From Atherinomorus stipes (taxonomy: Eukaryota; Chordata; Actinopteri; Atheriniformes; Atherinidae), in assembly GCA_023101725.1 (NCBI GenBank), contig JALJCO010000109.1, positions 123,361-187,360 on the forward strand: a stretch of DNA of 64,000 nt. Direction: 5' to 3'. Within the stretch, counting starts at the first letter, position 1, and each line of letters begins with the position of its first letter. Below are positions 46,010 to 61,473 of the stretch, piece after piece. Under the pieces are notes generated by a model that had not been told where the DNA came from, did no database searches, and saw nothing but the letters and a program-made list of their open reading frames with translations. A program made the translations under genes and the position numbers.

Positions 46010-47096
46010 AGGGGAAGTTGTTTTTTTTTTCAACCTGGATCTGTTTTCAAGCATGAATCCGTTCATTTCCTCCCCCAGAAAGGTTTGGTGTAACTTGAAT
46101 TCCTTCTGGAGATTTTTAGATCCACTCCAGATCAGCGTCTGTCCGATATGATGGAAGTGGTGCAGCCTCTAAATAATCATTATCCGCCACAAACGCCTTC
46201 ATTTCACCAATGTTTGTCACCAAACGGACCAGAGTCCCCAGATTTGGACACAGACACCAAAACAAATGGCGATCTCCAGGTAATGTAGATACTTTGGTTC
46301 ATTTCTCCTTTCTAGTATGATGTCGGACACTCGTTGCACTGCAAAAACTCAAATCTTACCTCATCAAAATATCTCATCACACTCAAAATACGACTAAATT
46401 ACTTAATGAGAAACATTTCAGCGAGATATAAGATCTTGTTTTAAGGTAATGCATCTTATTTAAAGAAATCTTATCAAGAGAATTTTGTTTGTTCTACTAG
46501 CAGAATTTTTTTGCTCATTACAACCCAAAAAAATCTTGGCCAAAAAAAACAGAACGATGAAATATCGTGAGATTTTGTTAGTAAAATCGATTGATACCAC
46601 CTTTTTAAATGTCAATTTGATATCAGCATATGAAAATATCGCAAAATGTTCGTGAATCCTCATGTGTTTTTGTAATGGAACGTAAAATATAGCAAGATTT
46701 CATTAGTAAAATAGATCGATACCAACATCTTAAATGTCAATATGATATCAGCATATGAAAATATCGCAAAATGTTTGTGAATTCTCGCGAGATTTTGTAG
46801 CAGAACTCTGAAATATCGCGAGATTTCATAAGTAAAATATGATATCTGCATATGAAAATATTGGAATATTTCAGTCTATCGATATTTTTTCCCACCTCTA
46901 GTCTTTAGAGGTTTTAAAATCTGTAAAAAGAAGTTTTTGAAGAAGTTTTCTGGGTTTCTTTGTAGATTTTTGAAACAGTGGGCTGATCAGTTAAACATCG
47001 TTTGAATATCAGTTAAATATCAGTGGGGTAGCTGATGCCCGATACTCAGTTTTAAGGCCGATACTGAAAGGGGGCCGATTATATTGTGCATCCCTA
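46010..47096. mobile_element. Transposon cluster: TTAA-type end, CACTGCAAAAA fragment, family H/M piece
   Basis: TTAA (46006-46009) is followed by AGGGGAAGTTG and TTTTCAACCTGGATCTG, a further TTAA-type left end running to about 46336. A truncated CACTGCAAAAACTCAAATCT element follows (46340-46545). Then comes an inverted family H element with MITE sequence that ends TTGTGCATCCCTA at 47096. Confidence 0.55.
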
Positions 47097-49652
<2,556 letters not shown>

Positions 49653-50544
49653 CTCATTTAATGCAGCCTTTGCCTCTTTTGTCCGGCAGGGGGCGACCGC
49701 GATTGTTGCTTTCAGAGTTTGATTACGTCACCTTCTGTTTAGCCAATCAGAAAACTCCTTTCCGGAAACAGCTGATGAGTCATTTCCTCGTGTTTAAGGA
49801 GGGAAAATGGGGCTGTTTTGCTGTCATTATTGTTCGTTCTTCAGAGATAAAGAGCTGATTAAATGAAAGGTACAGCAAATCGAAGTAAATATAAATCGAT
49901 TGATTTGATCATTTAGTTAATGAACCCAGTTTTACTGTTTTAAAGCAGAAGAGAAGATATTAAGACTGCAATGCATCGTATTAACTTATCGGACAAAAAC
50001 AGTAATTATAAGTACTAGGACTCAGATGAGGATTGCACATATGATGTGTGAGATGCTGGATTTTATTATTTGATTTATGAAACTGCATGTTTTCGCCAAA
50101 GTCCGTCTTAGACAGAAAAATATGCAGAAAAACGCGGCAAACATACCCGATAAAGCCACCTCATACTGTAGTTTCAATGGTTGTAATATTAAACTTGGAA
50201 ACGCTGAACAAAATAAAACCACTAGCGGTTATATTTAATTTAATTTATTTAGATTTTTATTTATTTATATTTAATTTTAATTATATTTAATTTATTTACC
50301 ATTTAATTGATTTGTACATTTTAAGCAGCTTTAAACCGATCGATTCACTACTGGGTGATTAAAAAAGCCCATTTAATCTTTTTGACCGTGTTGGTTTTAA
50401 ACACGTTTTTGTTGTTTACTTCTGTTCAATTTTAAATGTTTCTACCGCGCTTATTTTAATAGTTTTATAACAGCGGTTGTGGGCAGTTTTGTAACCAGTC
50501 TAACAAAGCCCTTCGAGAGTATCAGTCACGTGAACACTGCTCTC

Positions 50545-50776
50545 CATCTGATTGGTTCAGTCACTGCGTCACTTTAAAGGGACTCGATAAGCTGCGTTTC
50601 TATTGGTCAGCTCTTTTCTAGCGCCAAGATTTCAATAAAAAGACGAGTTGCAGAGAGAAGCCGCTTCATTCTCTGCTCCCTGTCTGCTGCTGTTAGATTA
50701 GCTTCTGTGTTTTACGTCTTTAGTTTATTTTTTTAAGCTTTATTTATTGTTTCCTGCTTGAGTTTAAACAGTAACG
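50545..50776 (+). promoter_or_regulatory. RRM2 promoter with inverted CCAAT boxes, E2F-like site and TATA-like element
   Basis: Inverted CCAAT boxes (ATTGG) lie at 50551-50555 and 50602-50606. GCGCCAA, the reverse of the E2F core TTGGCGC, lies at 50621-50627, followed by a TATA-like AATAAAAAG at about 50634. A TTTAAA at about 50573 matches a relaxed CHR element. NF-Y plus E2F/CHR control is established for S-phase genes including mammalian RRM2, so this is the likely core promoter. Positions of sites are seen; their use is inferred. Confidence 0.6.
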
Positions 50777-53700
50777 ATGATGACCGCGCGCTCTCCTCTT
50801 TCTGTCAAGAACGAAAATACAATGAATGCTCAGATGGGTGACATGTCGCTGGACAAAGAAAACACGGTGAGTGGAGAAAGTGGTCAAACCGAAGCTTAAA
50901 CGCAGGATTAACAGGTCGTTGTGTCGATCAATAAAAGGGTCCGGTTCAGGTCGATGATGGTCTTTGTTTCCTTTCAGCCTCCGAGTCTGAACAGCAGCCG
51001 CGTGCTGGCGTCCAAAACGGCGCGAAGGATCTTCAACGACGCTGCGGTGAGTCGGTGAAACTGTTTTCGGGGTGAATTTGGCTGAAAAATGTGGTGTTGA
51101 ATGGACTGAAGCAGCTGATGCCGCAGATTGTGGCGCGAAAACTGGATGTGGCGCCAACAAGTCAGCTGTCGCTTCCCCTCACGAGCTTCCATGAACAGAC
51201 ATGATCAACTGATCAATGCATCAGTGATCGAAGAGGAGCTGAACTATGGTCAGATGAAGCTAAACAGTGGCTCCAATCCAGCATTTCCTCTTGGTTTTTG
51301 TTTTGTTCTATTCTTGTGGTTTTATTTATCTTAATCTTATATTTTATCCAGTTATTTTACTATATTGCTGCCATGCTTGAACCCAGAGCACTTTTATTGA
51401 TATTTGCTCCCTGATCATGTACCTGTCTGTCAGGTTTAATGCCAAATGCTGTCATTTATCTGTTAAATAAATCCACCCACTAGTGCTAATGAAGTAGCCT
51501 TAAAACATGAGCTCACTGAAAGTCTCAGTCCGTCACTGAGCTCCTCCACTTATCCAGATGTGTATTTGTTGGTAATATTTCAGCCCAAAGCCGTGAAGAA
51601 GAGCAGCAGCTTGGGGGAGGAAGAGGAGCCGCTGCTGAAGGAGAACCCTCGTCGCTTCGTCATCTTCCCCATCCAGTACCACGACATCTGGCAGATGTAC
51701 AAGAAAGCGGAGGCGTCGTTCTGGACAGCAGAGGAGGTAGGCAGGAGCCCTGCTGCTCTCTCCCGTTCACGTGTGGTCAGAAGCTGCAGGACGTGTTGTT
51801 GACGGCTCCCGTCTGTCCAGGTGGACCTGTCCAAGGACCTGCAGCACTGGGAGACTCTGAAGGACGAAGAGCGCTACTTCATCTCGCACGTCTTGGCCTT
51901 CTTCGCTGCCAGTGACGGCATCGTCAACGAGAACCTGGTGAGGAACCTGCTGCTGCTGGTTGATGGGGGGGGGATTGTGTGTCCACAGTTGGCCTGTCTC
52001 TTCATCCTCTTCCTCACTCTGACCACCAGGTGGAGCGCTTCACTCAGGAAGTGCAGGTGACGGAGGCCAGGTGTTTCTACGGTTTCCAGATCGCCATGGA
52101 GAACATCCACTCAGAGATGTACAGCCTCCTGATCGACACCTACATCAAGGAGCCCAAAGAGAGGTGAGCTGCTCTCTGATTGGTCCGTTTCTGACCCCCG
52201 CTGCTCCATTCTCTTCTCTGACGATGCGTTCAATGACCCACAGAGAATACCTGTTCAACGCCATTGAGACTCTGCCATGCGTGAAGAAGAAGGCCGACTG
52301 GGCGATCAACTGGATCGGCAACAAGAACGCCAACTACGGTAAACCCCCCCCACCGTGGTGCACCATGCTGCTGCCCCCCCTCCCCGTGCTGATATTGATC
52401 ATGACTGTTATTGATCTCTCAGGAGAGCGAGTGGTGGCCTTTGCCGCGGTGGAGGGAATCTTCTTCTCTGGTTCGTTCGCCGCCATCTTCTGGCTGAAGA
52501 AGAGGGGTTTGATGCCCGGCCTGACCTTCAGCAACGAGCTCATCAGCAGAGACGAGGTGACGCAACGCAAACACGCAACACGCAGATCACACACACGCAT
52601 GCGAACACGCAGATCACACACACGCAAACACGCAGATCACACACATGTTAGGGATGGGCGATATGGACTAAAAAATGTATCACGATAATTTCTCTCATTT
52701 ATCATGTTAACAATAAATAACGATAAAAGCTATCAGCAAAATATTTTGTATTATAAATCTGTAACTTAATTCTGTCTTGAAAGCTCTACAAAATGCCAGA
52801 AGCCACTATATCAATTAAGTTCAAGTAGTACACCTGTATTGCAAAACTGTAGTGACACCAATCAAACAAGTCTGAAATATGAGAGACCAAATACCACATT
52901 TATTTAAACGATGCAAACAGCAAAACTAACTTTGCTTATTAATAAAAAAAAAAACAAAGTAAAACACAAGCTGATAAATTATCATCTCACGATAAAAACG
53001 ATAAATTCAAATTGTTATTGTGGGGAATTTCTTTGACAATATATCGCACACGATAAAATATCGCCCGTCCCTAAAACATGCAGATCACGCAAACACGCAG
53101 ATCAATCAGTCGTCGGCAAAGCGTACAGAAATTCTGACTTTTACAACATTTAGAAGAATTGTGTTTTTATCTGAAACTGTTCAGTCTTTAATTGTGGAAA
53201 ACGTCACATTTGTATGAAGCTGCTCTTGTTGGGAGGGGAGCACACACGATTCCAACGTTTGTTTGATACACGATACCATTTTTATAAATGTATTTTTTTA
53301 CAGGATAGACGATACATCAGCTGACACGCCGCCCCCCCCCGTGGTAATTTACAGACTAATGCCGCAAGTTTAATGTTTGCATTTGATATTTGTTTACAAA
53401 TGCACCGTTTCTTTTATATATTTATTTAAAGTGCCTTGATCTTTTTTTTTTTTTTTTCTTAGTAAGTTTTAAAATTGAAGCTGCAGAACTTGTTTTATAC
53501 TTCCCAGAATATTAAAATGCATTAACACTAGCATCATGTGGTGGCCTGCTGTAATCATGTCACACATTAGACGTGTAAGGAATACAGGACAGACCGATAT
53601 ATCAGCTGGCTGATATTTGATTATTTTTATCTTTTTTTTTTTTTTTCTCTTGCTGTTATCGACATCGGACGGCGTGATACAGGTCTGTCTGTTGGCCAAT

Positions 53701-54682
53701 ATCCCCCACACGGCACAATTTAGACTTATTTTCAACGTGTCCTTAATTATATAAATTTGGGAGTCAAATGCAGTATCTGCTCCAAATATCGGCCATAAAT
53801 ATCAGCAGGTGCTATCAGCTTAGGATGGTGAGAAAATATCAGTATGGGTTGATCCCTAGTGAGGAACACATGAGCTGTTTTACTGCCTCAGTATTTCTGT
53901 GCTCGTCTTTATTTTCCTGCTCAGAGCTTTTTCTGAAACTGTGTTGCGTTCAGGGTCTGCACTGCGACTTCGCCTGTCTGATGTTCAAACACCTGCTGAA
54001 CAAGCCGTCTTCAGAAACCGTCGTCAGGATCATCAAGAATGCGGTGGAGATCGAGCAGGTGGGTTGTGGGAGCTCTGGTTTCCCAGACCGGCTCAGACCG
54101 GCTTCTCCGGTGTTAACGTGTGCGTGTGTGTGTGTGTGTGCGTGTGCGTGTGCAGGAGTTCCTGACCGACGCGCTGCCCGTGAAGCTGATCGGGATGAAC
54201 TGTGACATGATGAAGCAGTACATCGAGTTTGTGGCGGACAGGCTGCTGCTGGAGCTCGGCTTCTCTAAGGTAACGGATCACCTGCGCAGGTGAACGGGTC
54301 GCATCTGGGCCCAGCGGGGGGGTGGTGATGAGACGCGCAGGGGTACGGACCTCAGCCAGTGATGGGGGCTGAGCGCTGGTGCGGAGGCTGAACAGGAGCA
54401 TGTGGTTCTCTGTCAGACCGGCAGCAGCGCGACGCAGACGCCCGACTGAACTCACCCGCTGTCGGTGCTGACGCGCTTCTTCCAGCCCTCCCCAGGTGTG
54501 TGTCCTCACCTGTTCCGTGTTCTCCGCAGATCTACCGGGTGGAGAACCCCTTCGACTTCATGGAGAACATCTCTCTGGAGGGAAAGACCAACTTCTTTGA
54601 GAAGCGAGTGGGCGAGTATCAGCGGATGGGGGTGATGTCGGGTCCCACGGACAACACCTTCAGACTGGACGCTGACTTCTGA
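50777..54682 (+). CDS. rrm2: Ribonucleoside-diphosphate reductase subunit M2 (class Ia small subunit), 10 coding exons
   Basis: RRM2 holds the di-iron tyrosyl radical that drives reduction of ribonucleotides to deoxyribonucleotides with the RRM1 large subunit. Coding exons read: 50777-50866, 50978-51046, 51584-51736, 51821-51937, 52030-52163, 52244-52338, 52423-52556, 53954-54058, 54156-54269, 54530-54682. All junctions are GT-AG with matching phases; the total is 1164 nt, 387 aa (human 389). Expected ligands are present: Asp136 (AASDGI), Glu167 and His170 with radical Tyr174 (MENIHSEMY), Glu230 (AAVEGIFF), Glu264 and His267 (RDEGLHCDF). Regulatory motifs are kept: KEN box at 27-29 followed by Thr-Pro, and the cyclin F type RRI at 46-48. 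A second KEN occurs at 72-74. The C-terminal LDADF that docks on RRM1 is intact. Two tandem ATGs start the frame; the first is used here. Confidence 0.97.
52649..53073. mobile_element. hAT-like element in RRM2 intron 7, 425 bp
   Basis: It starts TAGGGATGGGCGATATGG and ends TATCGCCCGTCCCTA. Flanking 8-mers ACACATGT and AAACATGC match at six of eight bases, a decayed duplication. It lies within a CACGCAAACACGCAGATCA-type tandem stretch that continues on both sides (52565-52645 and 53075-53105). Confidence 0.75.
53590..53862. mobile_element. Decayed hAT-like element in RRM2 intron 7
   Basis: ACAGACCGATATATCAGCTG on the left and ATATCAGTATGGGTTGATCCCTA on the right are inverted-type ends with GGCCAATATC and CAAATATCGGCC sequence between. 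No target duplication is recognised. Confidence 0.4.
54119..54154 (+). repeat. (GT)n microsatellite abutting RRM2 exon 9
   Basis: A GT/GC run continues directly into the acceptor TGCAG at 54155, replacing the usual pyrimidine tract. Confidence 0.9.
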
Positions 54683-54975
54683 GCGCGGCACCGGCATCAC
54701 CTGCTCCAGCGAGAACGCTACCTCTGCCCCAGTGCATGCTGGGACTGACGCACAAGCCCGTTTTCCAAGTGTCATGAACTTTTTAGTCATTTCTGGTGCT
54801 TGTAGATGAACCGAAACTTTTTTTTTTCTTTTACCCGCTTTTTGTAATAAACTCTGGATTATTTATCTTTAATTCCTAAAATTGTTAATATGTACAGTTT
54901 GTTTTTATAGTGTTTTTTTTTTACTCCTCCAGACCACGTGTCTGTGTGGCAATAAAGATCTGTGGGCAAATGACT
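54683..54975 (+). promoter_or_regulatory. RRM2 3' UTR and poly(A) signals
   Basis: AATAAA occurs at 54846-54851 and again at 54951-54956, the second followed by a GT-rich stretch (about 54971-54990) as expected downstream of a cleavage site. The satellite array begins about 400 bp later. Confidence 0.6.
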
Positions 54976-55360
54976 GTGCTCTGATGTGTTGTAGTGTATT
55001 CATAAGGCCCTTCCTCTATGGTACATTAAAATGACACACTGACAATTTATATACCATTACTGTTTTACTGACATGCTAAACTATGAAAATATTGCACATA
55101 CTATACATAAAACAAATTATACTGACGTATTACAGAGGCACGTATCGTCCTTTATGACATGCTACACTGATGCACTTTGCATCATGTATTTTATGGTATG
55201 TGTATATTATCACACGTGACATGACATTTTCTGACATATGCTACACTATGCCGACATATTTTATGACATGTAAAACTAACATCTACTGCTGAGATATGCT
55301 ATACAATGACATATAAGAACAAAGTAGGCAGTAGGATGTGGCAGAATGACAATAGTAGTA

Positions 55361-58300
55361 TATATTTTATGGCACTATACTAAGACACATTTTATACCAA
55401 AATATGCAAAAATAATAAAAAACTTTATTGCACATGTTATACATGACACATGCTATACTAAGACACATTTTATACCAAAATATGCAAAAATAATAATATA
55501 TTTTATTGCACATACTATACATGACACATGCTATACTAAGACACATTTTATACCAAAATATGCAAAAATAATAATATATTTTTTTTGCACATGAAATACA
55601 TGACACATGCTATACTAAGACACATTTTATACCAAAATATGCAAAAATAATAATATATTTTTTTGCACATGAAATACATGACACATGCTATACTAAGACA
55701 CATTTTATACCAAAATATGCAAAAATAATAATATATTTTATTGCACATGAAATACATGACACATGCTATACTAAGACACATTTTATACCAAAATATGCAA
55801 AAATAATAATATATTTTATTGCACATACTATACATGACACATGCTATACTAAGACACATTTTATACCAAAATATGCAAAAATAATAATATATTTTATTGC
55901 ACATGAAATACATGACACATGCTATACTAAGACACATTTTATACCAAAATATGCAAAAATAATAATATATTTTTTGCACATAAAATACATGACACATGCT
56001 ATACTAAGACACATTTTATACCAAAATATGCAAAAATAATAATATATTTTATTGCACATACTATACATGACACATGCTATACTAAGACACATTTTATACC
56101 AAAATATGCAAAAATAATAATATATTTTTTTGCACATGAAATACATGACACATGCTATACTAAGACACATTTTATACCAAAATATGCAAAAATAAATATA
56201 TTTTATTGCACATACTATACATGACACATGCTATACTAAGACACATTTTATACCAAAATATGCAAAAATAATAATATATTTTATTGCACATACTATACAT
56301 GACACATGCTATACTAAGACACATTTTATACCAAAATATGCAAAAATAATAATATATTTTATTGCACATACTATACATGACACATGCTATACTAAGACAC
56401 ATTTTATACCAAAATATGCAAAAATAAAAATATATTTTATTGCACATGAAACACATGACACATGCTATACTAAGACACATTTTATACCAAAATATGCAAA
56501 AATAAAAATATATTTTATTGCACATACTATACATGACACATGCTATACTAAGACACATTTTATACCAAAATATGCAAAAATAAAAATATATTTTATTGCA
56601 CATACTATACATGACACATGCTATACTAAGACACATTTTATACCAAAATATGCAAAAATAATAATATATTTTTTTGCACATGAAATACATGACACATGCT
56701 ATACTAAGACACATTTTATACCAAAATATGCAAAAATAATAATATATTTTTTTGCACATGAAATACATGACACATGCTATACTAAGACACATTTTATACC
56801 AAAATATGCAAAAAAATAAAAATATATTTTATTGCACATAATATACATGACACATGCTATACTAAGACACATTTTATACCAAAATATGCAAAAATAATAA
56901 TATATTTTATTGCACATACTATACATGACACATGCTATACTAAGACACATTTTATACCAAAATATGCAAAAATAATAATATATTTTATTGCACATGAAAT
57001 ACATGACACATGCTATACTAAGACACATTTTATACCAAAATATGCAAAAATAAAAATATATTTTATTGCACATACTATACATGACACATGCTATACTAAG
57101 ACACATTTTATACCAAAATATGCAAAAATAAAAATATATTTTATTGCACATACTATACATGACACATGCTATACTAAGACACATTTTATACCAAAATATG
57201 CAAAAATAAAAATATATTTTATTGCACATACTATACATGACACATGCTATACTAAGACACATTTTATACCAAAATATGCAAAAACAATAATATATTTTAT
57301 TGCACATACTATACATGACACATGCTATACTAAGACACATTTTATACCAAAATTTGCAAAAATAATAATTTATTTTATTGCACATAAAATACATGACACA
57401 TGCTATACTAAGACACATTTTATACCAAAATATGCAAAAATAATAATATATTTTATTGCACATGAAATACATGACACATGCTATACTAAGACACATTTTA
57501 TACCAAAATATGCAAAAATAATAATATATTTTATTGCACATAATATACATGACACATGCTATACTAAGACACATTTTATACCAAAATATGCAAAAATAAT
57601 AATATATTTTATTGCACATACTATACATGACACATGCTATACTAAGACACATTTTATACCAAAATATGCAAAAATAATAATATATTTTATTGCACATACT
57701 ATACATGACACATGCTATACTAAGACACATTTTATACCAAAATATGCAAAAATAAAAATATATTTTATTGCACATGAAACACAAGACACATGCTATACTA
57801 AGACACATTTTATACCAAAATATGCAAAAATAAAAATATATTTTATTGCACATACTATACATGACACATGCTATACTAAGACACATTTTATACCAAAATA
57901 TGCAAAAATAATAATATATTTTATTGCACATACTATACATGACACATGCTATACTAAGACACATTTTATACCAAAATATGCAAAAATAATAATATATTTT
58001 TTTGCACATGAAATACATGACACATGCTATACTAAGACACATTTTATACCAAAATATGCAAAAATAATAATATATTTTTTTTGCACATGAAATACATGAC
58101 ACATGCTATACTAAGACACATTTTATACCAAAATATGAAAAAATAAAAATATATTTTATTGCACATACTATACATGACACATGCTATACTAAGACACATT
58201 TTATACCAAAATATGCAAAAATAAAAATATATTTTATTGCACATACTATACATGACACATGCTATACTAAGACACATTTTATACCAAAATATGCAAAAAT

Positions 58301-61300
58301 AAAAATATATTTTTTTGCACATAAAATACATGACACATGCTATACTAAGACACATTTTATACCAAAATATGCAAAAATAATAATATATTTTATTGCACAT
58401 GAAATACATGACACATGCTATACTAAGACACATTTTATACCAAAATATGAAAAAATAATAATATATTTTATTGCACATGAAATACATGACACATGCTATA
58501 CTAAGACACATTTTATACCAAAATATGCAAAAATAAAATATATTTTATGGCACATACTATACATGACACATGCTATACTAAGACACATTTTATACCAAAA
58601 TATGCAAAAATAATAATATATTTTATTGCACATACTATACATGACACATGCTATACTAAGACACATTTTATACCAAAATATGCAAAAATAATAATATATT
58701 TTTTGCACATAAAATACATGACACATGCTATACTAAGACACATTTTATACCAAAATATGCAAAAATAAAAATATATTTTATTGCACATACTATACATGAC
58801 ACATGCTATACTAAGACACATTTAATACCAAAAATATGCAAAAACAATAATATATTTTATTGCACATACTATACATGACACATGCTATACTAAGACACAT
58901 TTTATACCAAAATATGCAAAAATAATAATATATTTTTTGCACATAATATACATGACACATGCTATACTAAGACACATTTTATACCAAAATATGCAAAAAT
59001 AAAATATATTTTATTGCACATACTATACATGACACATGCTATACTAAGACACATTTTATACCAAAATATGCAAAAATAAAATAATTATTGCACATAAATA
59101 CATGAACATGCTATACTAAGACAATTTTATACCAAAATTTGCAAAAATAAAAATATTTTTTTTGCACATGAAATACATGACACATGCTATACTAAGACAC
59201 ATTTTATACCAAAATATGCAAAAATAATAATATATTTTTTTGCACATGAAAAACATGACACATGCTATACTAAGACACATTTAATACCAAAATATGCAAA
59301 AATAATAATATATTTTTTGCAATGAAATACATGACACATGCTATACTAAGACACATTTTATACCAAAATATGCAAAAATAAAAATATATTTATTGCACAT
59401 AATATACATGACACATGCTATACTAAGACACATTTTATACCAAAATATGCAAAAATAAAAATATATTTTTTTGCACATGATATACATGACACATGCTATA
59501 CTAAGACACATTTTATACCAAAATATGCAAAAATAAAAATATATTTATTGCACATACTATACATGACACATGCTATACTAAGACACATTTTATACCAAAA
59601 TATGCAAAAATAAAAATATATTTTTTTGCACATGAAATACATGACACATGCTATACTAAGACACATTTTATACCAAAATATGCAAAAATAATAATATATT
59701 TTATTGCACATAATATACATGACACATGCTATACTAAGACACATTTTATACCAAAATATGTAAAAAATAAAAAAAACTTTATTGCACATATTATACATGA
59801 CACATGCTATACTAAGACACATTTTATACCAAAATATGCAAAAAAAATAAAATATTTTATTGCACATACTATACATGACACGTGCTATACTAAGACACAT
59901 TTTAAACCAAAATATGCAAAAAAAATAATATATTTTTTTGCACATACTATACATGACACATGCTATACTAAGACACATTTTATACCAAAATATGCAAAAA
60001 AAAAAAAAATATTTTATTGCACATACTATACATGACACATGCTATACTAAGACACATTTTATACCAAAATATGAAAAAAAAAAAAAAAAATTTATTGCAC
60101 ATACTATACATGACACATGCTATACTAAGACACATTTTATACCAAAATATGCAAAAATAAAAATATATTTTATTGCACATACTATACATGACACATGCTA
60201 TACTAAGACACATTTTATACCAAAATATGCAAAAAAAATAATATATATTTTATTGCACATAAAATACATGACACATGCTATACTAAGACACATTTTATAC
60301 CAAAATATGCAAAAATAAAAATATATTTTTTTGCACATAAAATACATGACACATGCTATACTAAGACACATTTTATACCAAAATATGCAAAAAAAAAAAT
60401 ATATTTTATTGCACATACTATACATGACACATGCTATACTAAGACACATTTTATACCAAAATATGCAAAAATAATAAAATATTTTATTGCACATACTATA
60501 CATGACACATGCTATACTAAGACACATTTTATACCAAAATATGCAAAAATAATAATATATTTTTTTGCACATGAGAATACATGACACATGCTATACTAAG
60601 ACACATTTTATACCAAAATATGCAAAAATAATAATAAAATTTTATTGCACATACTATACATGACACATGCTATACTAAGACACATTTTATACCAAAATAT
60701 GCAAAAATAATAATTTATTTTACGTGCACATACTATACATGACACATGCTATACTAAGACACATTTTATACCAAAATATGCAAAAACAATAATATATTTT
60801 ATTGTACATAATATACATGACACATGCTATACTAAGACACATTTTATACCAAAATATGCAAAAATAATAATATATTTTATTGCACATAATATACATGACA
60901 CATGCTATACTAAGACACATTTTATACCAAAATATGCAAAAATAATAATATATTTTATTGCACATACTATACATGACACATGCTATACTAAGACACATTT
61001 TATACCAAAATATAAAAAAAAAAAAAAAAATACTTTATTGCACATACTATACATGACACATGCTATACTAAGACACATTTTATACCAAAATATGCAAAAA
61101 TAATAATATATTTTATTGCACATACTATACATGACACATGCTATACTAAGACACATTTTATACCAAAATATGCAAAAAAATAATATATTTTATTGCACAT
61201 ACTATACATGACACATGCTATACTAAGACACATTTTATACCAAAATATGCAAAAAAAAAAAAAAAAAAAAAAAACTTTCTTGCACATACTATACATGACA

Positions 61301-61415
61301 CATGCTATACTAAGTCACATTTTTTTTATCAAAATATGCAAAAACTAGAATATATTTTATTGCACATACTATACATGACACATGCTATACTAAGATATAT
61401 TTTAAACCAAAATAT

Positions 61416-61473
<58 letters not shown>

